Below, piece by piece: positions 16,001 to 23,597 of a stretch of DNA of 25,887 bases; within the stretch, counting starts at the first letter, position 1; each line of letters begins with the position of its first letter. Both the position numbers and the translations under genes were made by a program. The DNA comes from Bacteroidales bacterium (lineage in GTDB: Bacteria; Bacteroidota; Bacteroidia; Bacteroidales; Muribaculaceae). Below the pieces are notes generated by a model. It was not told where the DNA came from, did no database searches, and worked only from the letters and a program-made list of their open reading frames with translations. The DNA is taken from positions 1-25,887 of the forward strand of contig SFJG01000025.1 of the NCBI GenBank assembly GCA_004555955.1. The letters are read 5' to 3'.

Positions 16001-17877
16001 TCGAACGCCATGCCGGGACACATCGAGTATGCCATCAATTCGACGTTGCCGTCGGCAATGAGAGCCTCGGCATTGATGTCGTGTAGCGTTTGGTCGGCAA
16101 CGGCAACCGAGTCGATGCGGCAAGACATTCGTCCGTTCATCGAGTAGAGGTCAAATCCTTTGACGTCGGCTGTCAGCATGCCGGAAACCGCGCCCACGCT
16201 GCCGGCGGGCATTATCGAACGCACGTCGAAGTTGGAGAGTCGGATGTCTGCGTTGCTCTTGTCGGCGCGCATATTCCAAGAGCCGTCGGCAACAATCTTG
16301 CCACCGTCGGCAGTGCCGCGCAACTTGGCGTTTAGCGTCGATGCCGCATAGCGAGCGTCGGCGGCAAGGCTAATTCTTGGAATGCGTATCGACGCCGGGA
16401 CTACGCCGAGTCGTCGAGCCACAACGTCGCCTCCGGTCAGCTCTCCGCGAAGATTCAGTTCGGCTGCTAATTTGCGGCTGTCTGTGGGATTGCTCACAGA
16501 GCCCGTTGTGCGCAATTTTGCTATCTTGTCGATGGTCAAAGCCAATTCGTTGATGTTTATTTTTCGACTGTTTCCGCTTGCTTTGAGCGACAGTTCCGCC
16601 GGAGTGGTCCGCGACACGGCTTGCAGCATCGGTCGCATGTCAGGCATAGCCTTTCCGACCTCTTCGAGCGACACTGACGCCCCTAAAACCACGTCGACCG
16701 TCCAATCGTCGAAATCCTGCATATGAGCGTCAAGATTTATGTGCGAGGCAAGTGTCTCGAGTCGTATGTTGTTGAGGTTCAACGTGGTGTCGCTCATTTC
16801 AACCATTCCGTTCAGGCTGTACAATTCCAATCCCGACCGCTCGCGTGCGCTGATGTTGGCGATGGGTATCTTGATGATGGAGCCTCGATTGTAGAAGTTG
16901 TTGACGGCGACGTTTATGTTGTCGGCATAGATATAATCCATGCACAGACCATCGCGCGGGCGGCTTGAGCGCATACGATATAGAGCGGAAGAGGAGTCGA
17001 GTCGCAATGAGTCGGCAACCACGGTCCACAGCATGCCGTCGGTCGCTTCGACGGTGTCGACCGGGCAAAGTCGAGCAAATGCGGCGGCTTGTTCGGGCGT
17101 CGGGTAAACGTAGTCGGCGCTTAGCGAATTGATATTAATGCTGCCGACGGATACTTTTCCGACAGCCAAGTTGAGGGCAACTTTGTTGATTTGTGCTCGA
17201 GGCAAAACAACGTCGAGCGAGTCGATGGTAGGCATCATTGCCATTTTGTAGTGTACGTCGGCGATGTCGATTCTTGCCACGTCGATAGTCCAACTGCCTG
17301 TGCTCTCTGCTTTTTCTTCTTGTTGTTCTTCTTCCGGTGCGTGGCGTCGGTCGATGGCGAGGGCAACGTCGCCGCCGCCCACACTGAGCGATTTGGCTTC
17401 GATTTGCCCGGCAATGAGTTTCAGCTTGACGTCGTCAAGCCGGACGTCATCGACCTTGGCTTGCAGCGTTGTGACACTATCGGCTGAAACGGAAGACAGG
17501 CGCACACCTTTGCCTTCAAGGTGACGTACCACAACGTCGCCCATCAACAGCGGCAAAATCCTTGCTTCAACTTCTGCACTTGATGCTGCCGCCAGCGTGT
17601 CGCCACTCTCGGCAATCGTTACGCCCGAAATCTTCAAAGATAGCGGAAAATTCAGCCGTGCGTCGTCGAAGTCGATTGTCATCATCGTTTCGGCTTCGAC
17701 ACGTTCGATTACCGATGTCAACACAAAACGAAATATCGCAGGCACGTAAAGTAAAGCCGGAAGTAATGCCAAAAGCACTATCACGATGCCTGTGATGCGC
17801 ACCGCTCGGCGCACGCCGCTCACCGCTTTCGGCTTCGGCTTGCTTTCGCCTTGTTTGGTGGTAGCTTCGGTCGTCAT
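13075..17877 (-). CDS. tamB: TamB, translocation and assembly module / AsmA-like bridge protein
   Basis: A 1600-residue protein with one N-terminal membrane anchor (residues about 29-51) and a very long periplasmic part of repeated beta-rich segments, ending in the DUF490/TamB domain (about 1200-1570; GRYVLSDGMARYNVPMIG and MNLLLYGSYSG are typical). It is longer than E. coli TamB (about 1260 residues), as usual for Bacteroidota. TamB-like proteins span the periplasm as a hydrophobic groove and are linked to phospholipid transport and to outer-membrane protein assembly with TamA/TamL. The last about 30 residues are basic (RIFKRRKQ). It starts 4 bp after the VanZ gene and overlaps tamL by 4 bp, so the three probably form one operon. 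Confidence 0.95.
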   Translation of the reverse strand: MTTEATTKQGESKPKPKAVSGVRRAVRITGIVIVLLALLPALLYVPAIFRFVLTSVIERVEAETMMTIDFDDARLNFPLSLKISGVTIAESGDTLAAASSAEVEARILPLLMGDVVVRHLEGKGVRLSSVSADSVTTLQAKVDDVRLDDVKLKLIAGQIEAKSLSVGGGDVALAIDRRHAPEEEQQEEKAESTGSWTIDVARIDIADVHYKMAMMPTIDSLDVVLPRAQINKVALNLAVGKVSVGSININSLSADYVYPTPEQAAAFARLCPVDTVEATDGMLWTVVADSLRLDSSSALYRMRSSRPRDGLCMDYIYADNINVAVNNFYNRGSIIKIPIANISARERSGLELYSLNGMVEMSDTTLNLNNIRLETLASHINLDAHMQDFDDWTVDVVLGASVSLEEVGKAMPDMRPMLQAVSRTTPAELSLKASGNSRKININELALTIDKIAKLRTTGSVSNPTDSRKLAAELNLRGELTGGDVVARRLGVVPASIRIPRISLAADARYAASTLNAKLRGTADGGKIVADGSWNMRADKSNADIRLSNFDVRSIMPAGSVGAVSGMLTADVKGFDLYSMNGRMSCRIDSVAVADQTLHDINAEALIADGNVELMAYSMCPGMAFDLSLTGSIAPDVYDIKLESNLNDIDLMMLGLTPTPFGGRLSISADLLADVAQERYSGKTDFSDVRLNVGSDEFEIDQLNLNFDSSPENTDIALRNGDLDLSFTSASGLLAWLDAFGGCVETLTQAIDSRRVDVAELKNAMPRFNLKGTAAQSNIMAQYLKASGLEYSSFVIDMAKHDEITFDADAFGVTSGGVTVDSICFSGYTRNDSLFWDMRTSNTLDNTKLFKYANMSGSIAGNRCTAYLSQENGLGVDGFSVGASVTMEDSLLRLSLYPENPTIAAKQWTINPDNFVEMNLSDKSIRANLQASTADGSHISITDSKDSKHNGVNVDMAGIRIKDWLSLSPFAPEIDGTINANMKLNYNEKYIWGNGKIDIDELRRGKYRIGDIGIDARAGYVEESGNIAARIGLNIDDKNVGTIRGVMLDSLNTTYYKMKLDAQRLPLAVANAFFPQNTIALTGYLDSRITFDGTFDNPQLGGYLQLDSSTVALKSYGVKFTLDTVAIPFDNGVLRFDRFDLQGAGGNPLTIDGSVNLLPFNKMYTDLTISGKNVQLIDGKKTGTSEVFGKCYADIDASLQGYTNRLNANLYMTILSASNVTYLMQTDIKSLAESASSNVVTFVRFADDGKTVATDTVAEQPFAMRINATVTLQPNAQFAVYLSPDGKDRVQINGTGTLNYYQTYQGDSRMTGRYVLSDGMARYNVPMIGEKKFDFVDGSDVSWTGDMLNPQINVKAINTVKANITSNESSRMVPFDITLKVDGSLKNLGITFDVTTEGDMTVANELSGMTAEQRSQQAMNLLLYGSYSGESTKTASNLSAENLAYSFLQKSLNNWISNNVPGVDFSLGVDRYDTATGDNKSTETSWSYSVSKSFNDRFVISVGGNYSTGESAQDNLEQNLFQDVSFEYKLNKSGTTSFKLYRKTEYESILEGEITEMGGGLVWKRNISSIRDIFRIFKRRKQPANDRQTVTLDSLNTDKK

Positions 17878-17881
17878 ATCG

Positions 17882-18259
17882 CTAACGTTTTGTGAGATGA
17901 GAAATTATTGCACCTATAGCAGCACCTGCCACATCTGCTACAAAATCGAGCACGTCGGCACTCCGACTGAGTTGCATAGTTCCTTGAAGGACCTCAATCA
18001 AGCCTCCGTAGGCAGTGGCAAGAGCGAATGCCGCAACAGCCGCAACTAATAATCTGCGTCGGCTTATGTCGCGGTTGAGACACCACGCCAAAACGAGAAA
18101 CATCAGCCCGTGAACCACCTTGTCGGCGCCGTCAAACAGCGGCATCGGCGGCTCGGGTAACGGCGACGGCACCAGCGTAAGATATGCTATTGCGGCAATC
18201 ACCACCAGGCTCATCAGCCATCGCGGAACTCCGGACATTATCGTTTTGCTCTCTTTCAT
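17882..18259 (-). CDS. VanZ-like family membrane protein
   Basis: A protein of up to 125 residues with about four hydrophobic segments. Family signs are a first membrane helix ending in TLVPSPLP, then DKVVHGLMFLVLAWCL, GGLIEVLQ and SADVLDFVADVAGAAIG, the conserved VanZ-like features. VanZ itself confers low-level teicoplanin resistance by an unknown mechanism; most relatives, including those in Bacteroidota, have no assigned role. It leads the VanZ-tamB-tamL operon, 4 bp before tamB, suggesting an envelope role. The best promoter lies only 4 nt before the listed ATG (18259), so translation may really start at Met8 (18238), giving 118 residues. Confidence 0.87.
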   Translation of the reverse strand: MKESKTIMSGVPRWLMSLVVIAAIAYLTLVPSPLPEPPMPLFDGADKVVHGLMFLVLAWCLNRDISRRRLLVAAVAAFALATAYGGLIEVLQGTMQLSRSADVLDFVADVAGAAIGAIISHLTKR

Positions 18260-18263
18260 ATTG

Positions 18264-18295
18264 CTAAATTAGTGCAATTAAGGGGAAAAACCAAA
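18264..18295 (-). promoter_or_regulatory. Probable promoter of the VanZ-tamB-tamL operon
   Basis: On the minus strand TTTG (18295-18292), a 20-nt spacer and TAATTTAG (18271-18264) match the Bacteroidetes consensus except for one base in the -7 element. The predicted transcription start falls on or beside the first ATG of the VanZ gene. Confidence 0.6.
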
Positions 18296-18311
18296 TGAAA
18301 CCGCCCTTTCA

Positions 18312-18343
18312 TTTGCAAATTAGCCGAGAATTGTATAACTTCG
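18312..18343 (+). promoter_or_regulatory. Probable promoter of the acyltransferase-MPE-tex-folK operon
   Basis: TTTG (18312-18315), a 20-nt spacer and TAACTTCG (18336-18343) match the consensus except for one base. The start would be near 18349, leaving a leader of about 25 nt before the ATG at 18374. It is divergent from the VanZ operon promoter. Confidence 0.65.
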
Positions 18344-18373
18344 CCGATTATTAAGCCCAAAATTGAATTATAT

Positions 18374-19552
18374 ATGAATGAGAATCAAACCCCTGAGGAA
18401 TACCGTGATATTTGTCCGTTTACTGATGATGAATTTGCCGGCAAGATGGCAAAGATGGTCGAAGAGCCGGGATTTAAGCACGCCATTTTGTGGGTGATGC
18501 CCGACGTCGACTATGATGCATTTTGCGCTCAATTGCTTGCCATCAGAGGTAAAGAAGAATTCCAAAATAAGGTGATGCGTCCGTTCTTGGAAATGCTTTC
18601 GGCAAAAACCACCAAAGGAATCAGCGCCGGCGGTATCGATAATATCTCCTACTCTCAAGCCTATACGATGATAACCAACCACCGCGACATCGTGCTCGAC
18701 GCCTCGCTGCTCAACTTGTCACTCTTGCGCGCCGGAAAACGTACTACCGAGGTGGCTATCGGCGACAATCTGCTCATTTACGATTGGATTACCAACTTGG
18801 TGCGACTCAACAAGAGCATCGTGGTGCACCGCAGCGTCGGTATGAAACACGCTCTCGAGGCTGCTCAGCAACTGTCAGGCTACATCCGCTTTGCAGTTAC
18901 CGAGAAGAAAGAGTCAGTATGGATTGCACAACGTGAAGGTCGTTCAAAAGACAGTAGCGACCTAACTCAGGAGAGCCTTGTCAAAATGTTGTCGATTGGC
19001 GGTCCGAACGATACGCTTAGCAACATTCTCGACCTTAATATAATGCCCGTGGCAATTAGTTATGAGCTTGACCCGAACGACTATCTCAAGGCTCGCGAGT
19101 TTTTGCTCAAGAAGAAAGACCCGTCGTTCAAGAAAACACAGCGCGACGACTTGTTCAGCATGGAAACCGGTCTGCTCCAAAACAAAGGGCATGTTCATTT
19201 TGAATTTACCGAATGTATCAATCCTGAAATTGAGAGACTTGCCGGACTCGAGCGCCACGAACAGCTCCTCGGCGTTTGTGAAGCCATCGACCGCCACATT
19301 CATGCCAACTACCACTTATATCCGTGCAACTATATTGCCTACGACCAACGTATGGGAACCGACGAAATGCGTAGCCGATACACCGACGACGACCTTCGCA
19401 GCTTTAACGAATACCTCGACGGACAACTTGCCAAGGTGCAGAAGGAAGTCGATTTTACGTTGGCTGACGACGATTACAAGTATATGCGCGACATGATGCT
19501 CGTGATGTACTCGAATCCTGTTGTCAATAAACGCAAATTGGTAGAGGTTTAA
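18374..19552 (+). CDS. PlsC-like acyltransferase (Bacteroidota family)
   Basis: A 392-residue soluble or peripheral protein resembling the glycerolipid acyltransferase superfamily (PlsC type) as found in Bacteroidota. The candidate active-site block is MITNHRDIVLDASLL (99-113); the spacing is H103-x5-D109 rather than the usual H-x4-D. Downstream are AIGDNLLIYDWI (128-139), LVRLNKSIVVHRS (142-154, like the substrate-binding block) and WIAQREGRSKDS (183-194), which corresponds to the PEGTRS-like block III. There is no signal peptide or clear membrane helix. The likely role is acyl transfer in membrane lipid synthesis; the substrate is not evident. It leads a five-gene operon and its TAA stop shares one base with the next ATG. 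Confidence 0.72.
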   Translation: MNENQTPEEYRDICPFTDDEFAGKMAKMVEEPGFKHAILWVMPDVDYDAFCAQLLAIRGKEEFQNKVMRPFLEMLSAKTTKGISAGGIDNISYSQAYTMITNHRDIVLDASLLNLSLLRAGKRTTEVAIGDNLLIYDWITNLVRLNKSIVVHRSVGMKHALEAAQQLSGYIRFAVTEKKESVWIAQREGRSKDSSDLTQESLVKMLSIGGPNDTLSNILDLNIMPVAISYELDPNDYLKAREFLLKKKDPSFKKTQRDDLFSMETGLLQNKGHVHFEFTECINPEIERLAGLERHEQLLGVCEAIDRHIHANYHLYPCNYIAYDQRMGTDEMRSRYTDDDLRSFNEYLDGQLAKVQKEVDFTLADDDYKYMRDMMLVMYSNPVVNKRKLVEV

Positions 19553-20727
19553 TGAACGTCTTTGCGCTTGTCGTTATCTTATTGATTCTCGCTGCTTTTG
19601 CCGTCGATAAGTACGTGCATAAGCAGCTTGAAAAGCGGCAGTTGCGGAGGTGTTCGCTTGTCTACATTCTGGCAAGTTATGCTGTCTATTTGGCTCTGAT
19701 GCTTGCTGTTGTATATACACAAATGCGTGCAGACATTTCGCAAGTTGTGTTGGGGTGGGTATTTGCCGTGGCGCTTGCCGTCTTGCTGTCGAAATTTGCA
19801 TATGGCATAGCGTTGGTACTATCGTTAGTACCGAAAATTTGGCGCGGAGCTTCGTGGAGTTTTGTACGGCGCGTAGGTGCAGTTATTGGTTTTGCCGTTT
19901 TAGGCTATTTTGTCTACAGCGCAGTTGTTACTACTCGTCGTGTCGAAGTAGTCGACGTTGAATTCGTCTCAGAGCGCATTCCAGCGAAGTTTGACGGCTA
20001 CCGCATTGTCCAGTTCAGCGATATGCATGCCGGCATGTTTGCTCGGTCGGGCGGATTTGTCGACCTTCTTGTCGACTCAATAAATGCACAGCATCCCGAT
20101 TTGATTGCCTTTACCGGCGATATCGTTAACTTACGCACCGCCGAATTATATCCATTTCTAAAGACACTCAGACGACTGCATGCTCGCGACGGTGTTGTTG
20201 CCGTTACCGGAAATCACGACTATGGCGACTATGCTCGTTGGGAAACCGAGCAGGAGCGTGTGCAGAGTTTTGACGAATTGATGACTCTTATGACAGATTC
20301 GCTCGGTTGGCAAGTGCTTAACAACCGCAGCATTGCTCTTCGTCGGCAAAACGACAGCATTGACATCGTCGGAGTCGAAAACTGGGGCGAGCCTCCTTTT
20401 AAGCAATACGGCGACCTCGATGCCGCTTTGGCTAACGTGTGCGACACGACCTACACAATCTTGTTGAGCCACAATCCGCGACATTGGGATTGCGAAGTTG
20501 CGGGCAAAACAAATGTCGACCTCACCTTGTCGGGGCATACGCACGCCATGCAAACCCGTTTCGGCAACTTTTCGCCGTCCGCTTGGCGTTACGAGCATTG
20601 GGCGGGCGCTACGAGCATTGGCAATCAGTGGTTATACGTTAACATCGGTTGCGGCGAAGTTGGTATCCCCATTCGTTTCGGAGCAACGCCCGAAATAACA
20701 CTAATCACTTTGAAATCAAAGCAATGA
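19552..20727 (+). CDS. Membrane-anchored calcineurin-like metallophosphoesterase
   Basis: A 391-residue protein. The first about 126 residues hold about four hydrophobic helices; the rest is a calcineurin-like phosphoesterase domain with all metal motifs: QFSDMHAG (D157, H159), FTGDIVN (D190), GNHDYGD (N221, H222, D223), LLSHNPRHWD and LSGHTHAMQ. The layout is like the YkuE group of membrane-bound phosphoesterases (some act on lipid pyrophosphates), with the active site probably on one membrane face. The natural substrate cannot be read from sequence. It starts within the stop of the acyltransferase gene and overlaps tex by 4 bp. A 12-bp direct repeat lies in its 3' part (20590-20621). Confidence 0.92.
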   Translation: MNVFALVVILLILAAFAVDKYVHKQLEKRQLRRCSLVYILASYAVYLALMLAVVYTQMRADISQVVLGWVFAVALAVLLSKFAYGIALVLSLVPKIWRGASWSFVRRVGAVIGFAVLGYFVYSAVVTTRRVEVVDVEFVSERIPAKFDGYRIVQFSDMHAGMFARSGGFVDLLVDSINAQHPDLIAFTGDIVNLRTAELYPFLKTLRRLHARDGVVAVTGNHDYGDYARWETEQERVQSFDELMTLMTDSLGWQVLNNRSIALRRQNDSIDIVGVENWGEPPFKQYGDLDAALANVCDTTYTILLSHNPRHWDCEVAGKTNVDLTLSGHTHAMQTRFGNFSPSAWRYEHWAGATSIGNQWLYVNIGCGEVGIPIRFGATPEITLITLKSKQ

Positions 20728-22853
20728 CAGATTTTGCATTAGCATATACAATCACTCAAACAGGCATCAGCCAGCATCAAGTCAATGCCACAATACGCTT
20801 GCTTGACGACGGTGCAACGATTCCGTTCATCAGCCGTTACCGCAAGGAAGTGACCGGCAGTCTCGACGAGGTGCAGATTCATTCTATTGCCTTGGCTTAC
20901 GAAAAAGCCGGCGAAATAGAGCAACGCAAGCTCTTTATCATCAGCGCAATCGAGCAACAAGGCAAACTCACCGACGAACTTGTCGACAGGCTTAACAATT
21001 GCCAAAGTCTTAACGAACTCGAAGACATCTACATGCCCTACAAGCCGCGGCGACGCACGCGTGCCGAAGTGGCGCGCCGCAACGGACTTGAACCGTTGGC
21101 AAAGATTATTATGTCGCAGCGTCGTGATGCGGTTTCCGACCTGGCTCGCCGATACGTCAACGACGAAGTTGCCGACGCCGATGCCGCCATTGCCGGTGCG
21201 CGTGACATCATCGCCGAGTGGGTTTCAGAAGATTCTACTGTCAGAGAGCGAGTTCGCAATGCCTTCGAGCGCGGTGCCGTCATCACTTGTCGTCCCGTCA
21301 AGGGCAAAGAAGATGCCGCAGCCAATTATCGTAACTATTTCGACTATTCGTCGCCGTTGCGCCGTTGCGGCTCGCATCGCATTCTGGCAATGCGTCGCGG
21401 CGAAAAAGAAGGTCTCTTGCAAGTTAGTATCGACATCGACCGCGAACCGGTCTTGGAGCGCCTCCGCCGTCGGTTTATCCGCTCAACCGGCGAATGTGCC
21501 GACATTATTGACGATGCCATCACCGACAGCTATCGTCGTCTCATAAAACCTTCGATAGAAAACGAATTTGCCGCTTCGAGCAAAGACGCCGCAGACGAAG
21601 TTGCCATAAACCTTTTTGCCGACAACGCACGACAATTGCTCTTTGCACCGCCGTTGCCCGGAAAACGCATATTGGCAATCGACCCGGGATTTCGTACGGG
21701 CTGCAAGGTGGTGTGTCTCGACGGTCAGGGCAATTTGCTCGCCAACGATACAATTTATCCTACTGAGCCGCGCAATGACATCGAAGGCGCTACGCGAAAG
21801 GTTGCACACCTTGTCGACGCATACAAAATCGATGCAATAGCCCTTGGTAACGGCACTGCGAGCCGTGAAACCAAGCAATTTCTCAGCGGTGTTCGCTTTT
21901 CGCGTCCGGTAGAAATATTTTTGGTCAGCGAAGACGGCGCTTCTATTTATTCGGCTTCGGCTGTCGCTCGCGAAGAGTTTCCCGACAAAGACGTTACGGT
22001 GCGTGGCGCCGTGTCGATAGGTCGTCGCTTGCTCGACCCGCTCGCCGAACTCGTCAAAATCGACCCCAAATCGATTGGTGTAGGGCAGTATCAGTATGAC
22101 GTCGACCAGGCGAAACTGCGACGTGCGTTGGATTTCACCGTGGCGAGTTGCGTCAACAGCGTCGGCGTTAATCTTAATACGGCTTCGAAGCAGTTGCTTA
22201 CCTACGTTTCCGGTTTGGGCCCGCAACTGGCGAAAAATATTGTTGAATATCGTGCCGTGCACGGCGACTTCACCTCGCGCAGCCAATTGCTCGACGTGCC
22301 GCGTCTCGGCGCGAAAGCCTATGAGCAGTCGGCGGGATTTCTTCGCATTCCCGGCGCAAAAAATCCGCTCGACAATACGGCTGTTCATCCCGAAAACTAC
22401 CAAATCGTGCGCCGTATGGCTGACGACTGCCGTTGCTCGGTCGATGCTCTGATTGCCGACAGCAGCATCCGTCGTTCCATCGACATTCGCAAATACGTTT
22501 CGGGTAAAGTCGGAATGCCGACACTCACCGACATTATGGCAGAACTCGACCGACCTGGGCGTGACCCTCGTCAAACGGCTTCTACTTTTAAGTTCGACGA
22601 CAGCATTCACTCGTTTGACGACCTCAAAATCGGTATGCAACTCGACGGCATTGTCACCAATATCACACAGTTTGGCTGCTTCGTCGACATCGGTATTAAA
22701 GAGAACGGTCTTGTCCACATTTCCGAACTCTCCGACACCTATGTTGCATCGCCGTCGGACGTGGTTAAGATTCATCAGCACGTCCGCGTGATGGTTAAAG
22801 AAATCGACGTCGAGCGCCGAAGAATCGCTCTAACAATGAAAGGCATCGGATGA
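20724..22853 (+). CDS. tex: Tex family RNA-binding transcriptional accessory protein
   Basis: A 709-residue protein with the Tex domain order: helical N-terminal region (FISRYRKEVTGSLDEVQIHSI), YqgF/RNase H-like domain beginning near residue 315 (ILAIDPGFRTGCKV), helix-hairpin-helix region near 487-540 (VSGLGPQLAKNIVEYR) and an S1 RNA-binding domain at 634-709. Tex binds nucleic acids and acts in transcription and ribosome-associated processes; the length is close to the usual 720-780. I use ATG 20724, which overlaps the preceding stop as ATGA and precedes the conserved sequence; an in-frame start at 20649 would add 25 residues unlike the family. It overlaps the folK-like gene by 4 bp. Confidence 0.96.
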   Translation: MTDFALAYTITQTGISQHQVNATIRLLDDGATIPFISRYRKEVTGSLDEVQIHSIALAYEKAGEIEQRKLFIISAIEQQGKLTDELVDRLNNCQSLNELEDIYMPYKPRRRTRAEVARRNGLEPLAKIIMSQRRDAVSDLARRYVNDEVADADAAIAGARDIIAEWVSEDSTVRERVRNAFERGAVITCRPVKGKEDAAANYRNYFDYSSPLRRCGSHRILAMRRGEKEGLLQVSIDIDREPVLERLRRRFIRSTGECADIIDDAITDSYRRLIKPSIENEFAASSKDAADEVAINLFADNARQLLFAPPLPGKRILAIDPGFRTGCKVVCLDGQGNLLANDTIYPTEPRNDIEGATRKVAHLVDAYKIDAIALGNGTASRETKQFLSGVRFSRPVEIFLVSEDGASIYSASAVAREEFPDKDVTVRGAVSIGRRLLDPLAELVKIDPKSIGVGQYQYDVDQAKLRRALDFTVASCVNSVGVNLNTASKQLLTYVSGLGPQLAKNIVEYRAVHGDFTSRSQLLDVPRLGAKAYEQSAGFLRIPGAKNPLDNTAVHPENYQIVRRMADDCRCSVDALIADSSIRRSIDIRKYVSGKVGMPTLTDIMAELDRPGRDPRQTASTFKFDDSIHSFDDLKIGMQLDGIVTNITQFGCFVDIGIKENGLVHISELSDTYVASPSDVVKIHQHVRVMVKEIDVERRRIALTMKGIG

Positions 22854-23254
22854 TGAATACCTACGTCTTATCGATTGGAAGTAATGCTGTCGACAAGGCG
22901 GAACGTCTTGCATTCGGCTTCGACGAACTGCGCTCGCGGCTCGTCGTCGTTGCCCGCTCGGAGGCTTATGTCACTCCGGCGCTGAACGGTCGCGACGCCG
23001 ACTATCTCAATGCCGTCGCTGTGGTTCAAGCCGACATCGACTTCGACAGCCTGAACGTTTTGCTCAAGCAGATAGAAACTCTCGGCGGCAGGACGCCGCA
23101 GAGCAAAATGTCGGGTGTCATTCCTTTAGACCTCGACATTGTCATTGCCCTCGGAAATGTCGTTCGTCCCGGCGACTTCGACCGTCAATACTTTCAAATA
23201 GGGTGGAATCAAATCAAAAGAATATGGCAAAACATCAACGACTCCGACCGTTAG
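22850..23254 (+). CDS. Short FolK-like (HPPK-family) protein
   Basis: A 134-residue protein resembling 6-hydroxymethyl-7,8-dihydropterin pyrophosphokinase, which makes the pterin diphosphate for folate synthesis. Matches to the family are YVLSIGSN at the start, SEAYVTPAL, DYLNAVAV, IETLGGR and the metal-binding pair in PLDLDIV (D95/D97 of the E. coli enzyme). However, aligned with E. coli FolK the positions of W89 and R92 are Ser and Ile, R84 is Pro, and the C-terminal segment with H115, R121 and F123 is missing or altered. It may be a divergent FolK or a relative that has changed function. It starts within the tex stop and overlaps the next gene by 31 bp. Confidence 0.72.
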   Translation: MMNTYVLSIGSNAVDKAERLAFGFDELRSRLVVVARSEAYVTPALNGRDADYLNAVAVVQADIDFDSLNVLLKQIETLGGRTPQSKMSGVIPLDLDIVIALGNVVRPGDFDRQYFQIGWNQIKRIWQNINDSDR

Positions 23255-23481
23255 GCATTCTCGCACTGTTGGCGGCGATTGCCTACGTCATTGCTCCGTA
23301 CGATTGCGACACTGCGTGGTACGGATTTATCGACGACTTCTTCGTCTTTCTCGGCGGCTACACATTCTTTATGTCGACACGTCAAGTTGCGGAAAAGCCG
23401 AAACAAATGCTCCGGCTCATTGCCGCCGTAACGTTTATCGTCGGCATGCTCTCGCTTATCGCTCTGATAGTTCTTTGTTGA
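23224..23481 (+). CDS. Small DUF1232/YkvA-like membrane protein
   Basis: An 85-residue protein with two hydrophobic segments (about 9-25 and 61-83) flanking a short loop. The sequence AAIAYVIAPYD, then WYGFIDDFFVFLGGY, fits the DUF1232 (YkvA) pattern of a proline-acid pair followed by G-x-x-D-D. The function of this family is unknown. I choose ATG 23224, which is inside the end of the folK-like gene in another frame; a GTG at 23203 would add seven residues. It is the last gene of the operon that starts at 18374. Confidence 0.65.
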   Translation: MAKHQRLRPLGILALLAAIAYVIAPYDCDTAWYGFIDDFFVFLGGYTFFMSTRQVAEKPKQMLRLIAAVTFIVGMLSLIALIVLC

Positions 23482-23499
23482 AATTGTAATTCTTGTAAT

Positions 23500-23527
23500 G
23501 TCAACGAGTTAGTCGACTCTGTTTGAC
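23500..23527. other. Imperfect palindrome between convergent operons
   Basis: GTCAA (23500-23504) with TTGAC (23523-23527), and an inner GAGT/ACTC around a short loop, form an imperfect inverted repeat. No T-run follows on the plus strand, so it is not a standard terminator, but it is the only candidate 3' structure for the operon ending at 23481. Confidence 0.3.
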
Positions 23528-23536
23528 GTTAATTCA

Positions 23537-23574
23537 CAAAAAAAGACTGCGCCTCGAGTTGAGGAGCAGTCTTT
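23537..23574 (-). terminator. rpsA terminator
   Basis: On the minus strand AAAGACTGC (23574-23566) pairs with GCAGTCTTT (23550-23542), with inner pairs CCTC/GAGG, followed by a T-run (23544-23538). It is 24 bp beyond the rpsA stop. Confidence 0.93.
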
Positions 23575-23597
23575 GAAGTTTTATCGAATCGGGTCGA

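Noticed and set aside
21483..22781. 432-codon open frame antisense to tex
   Set aside because: It lies wholly inside a well-supported tex gene, shows no recognisable domain, and long antisense frames are expected here because codons such as GAC, GTC, TCG and CGA give few stops on the other strand.
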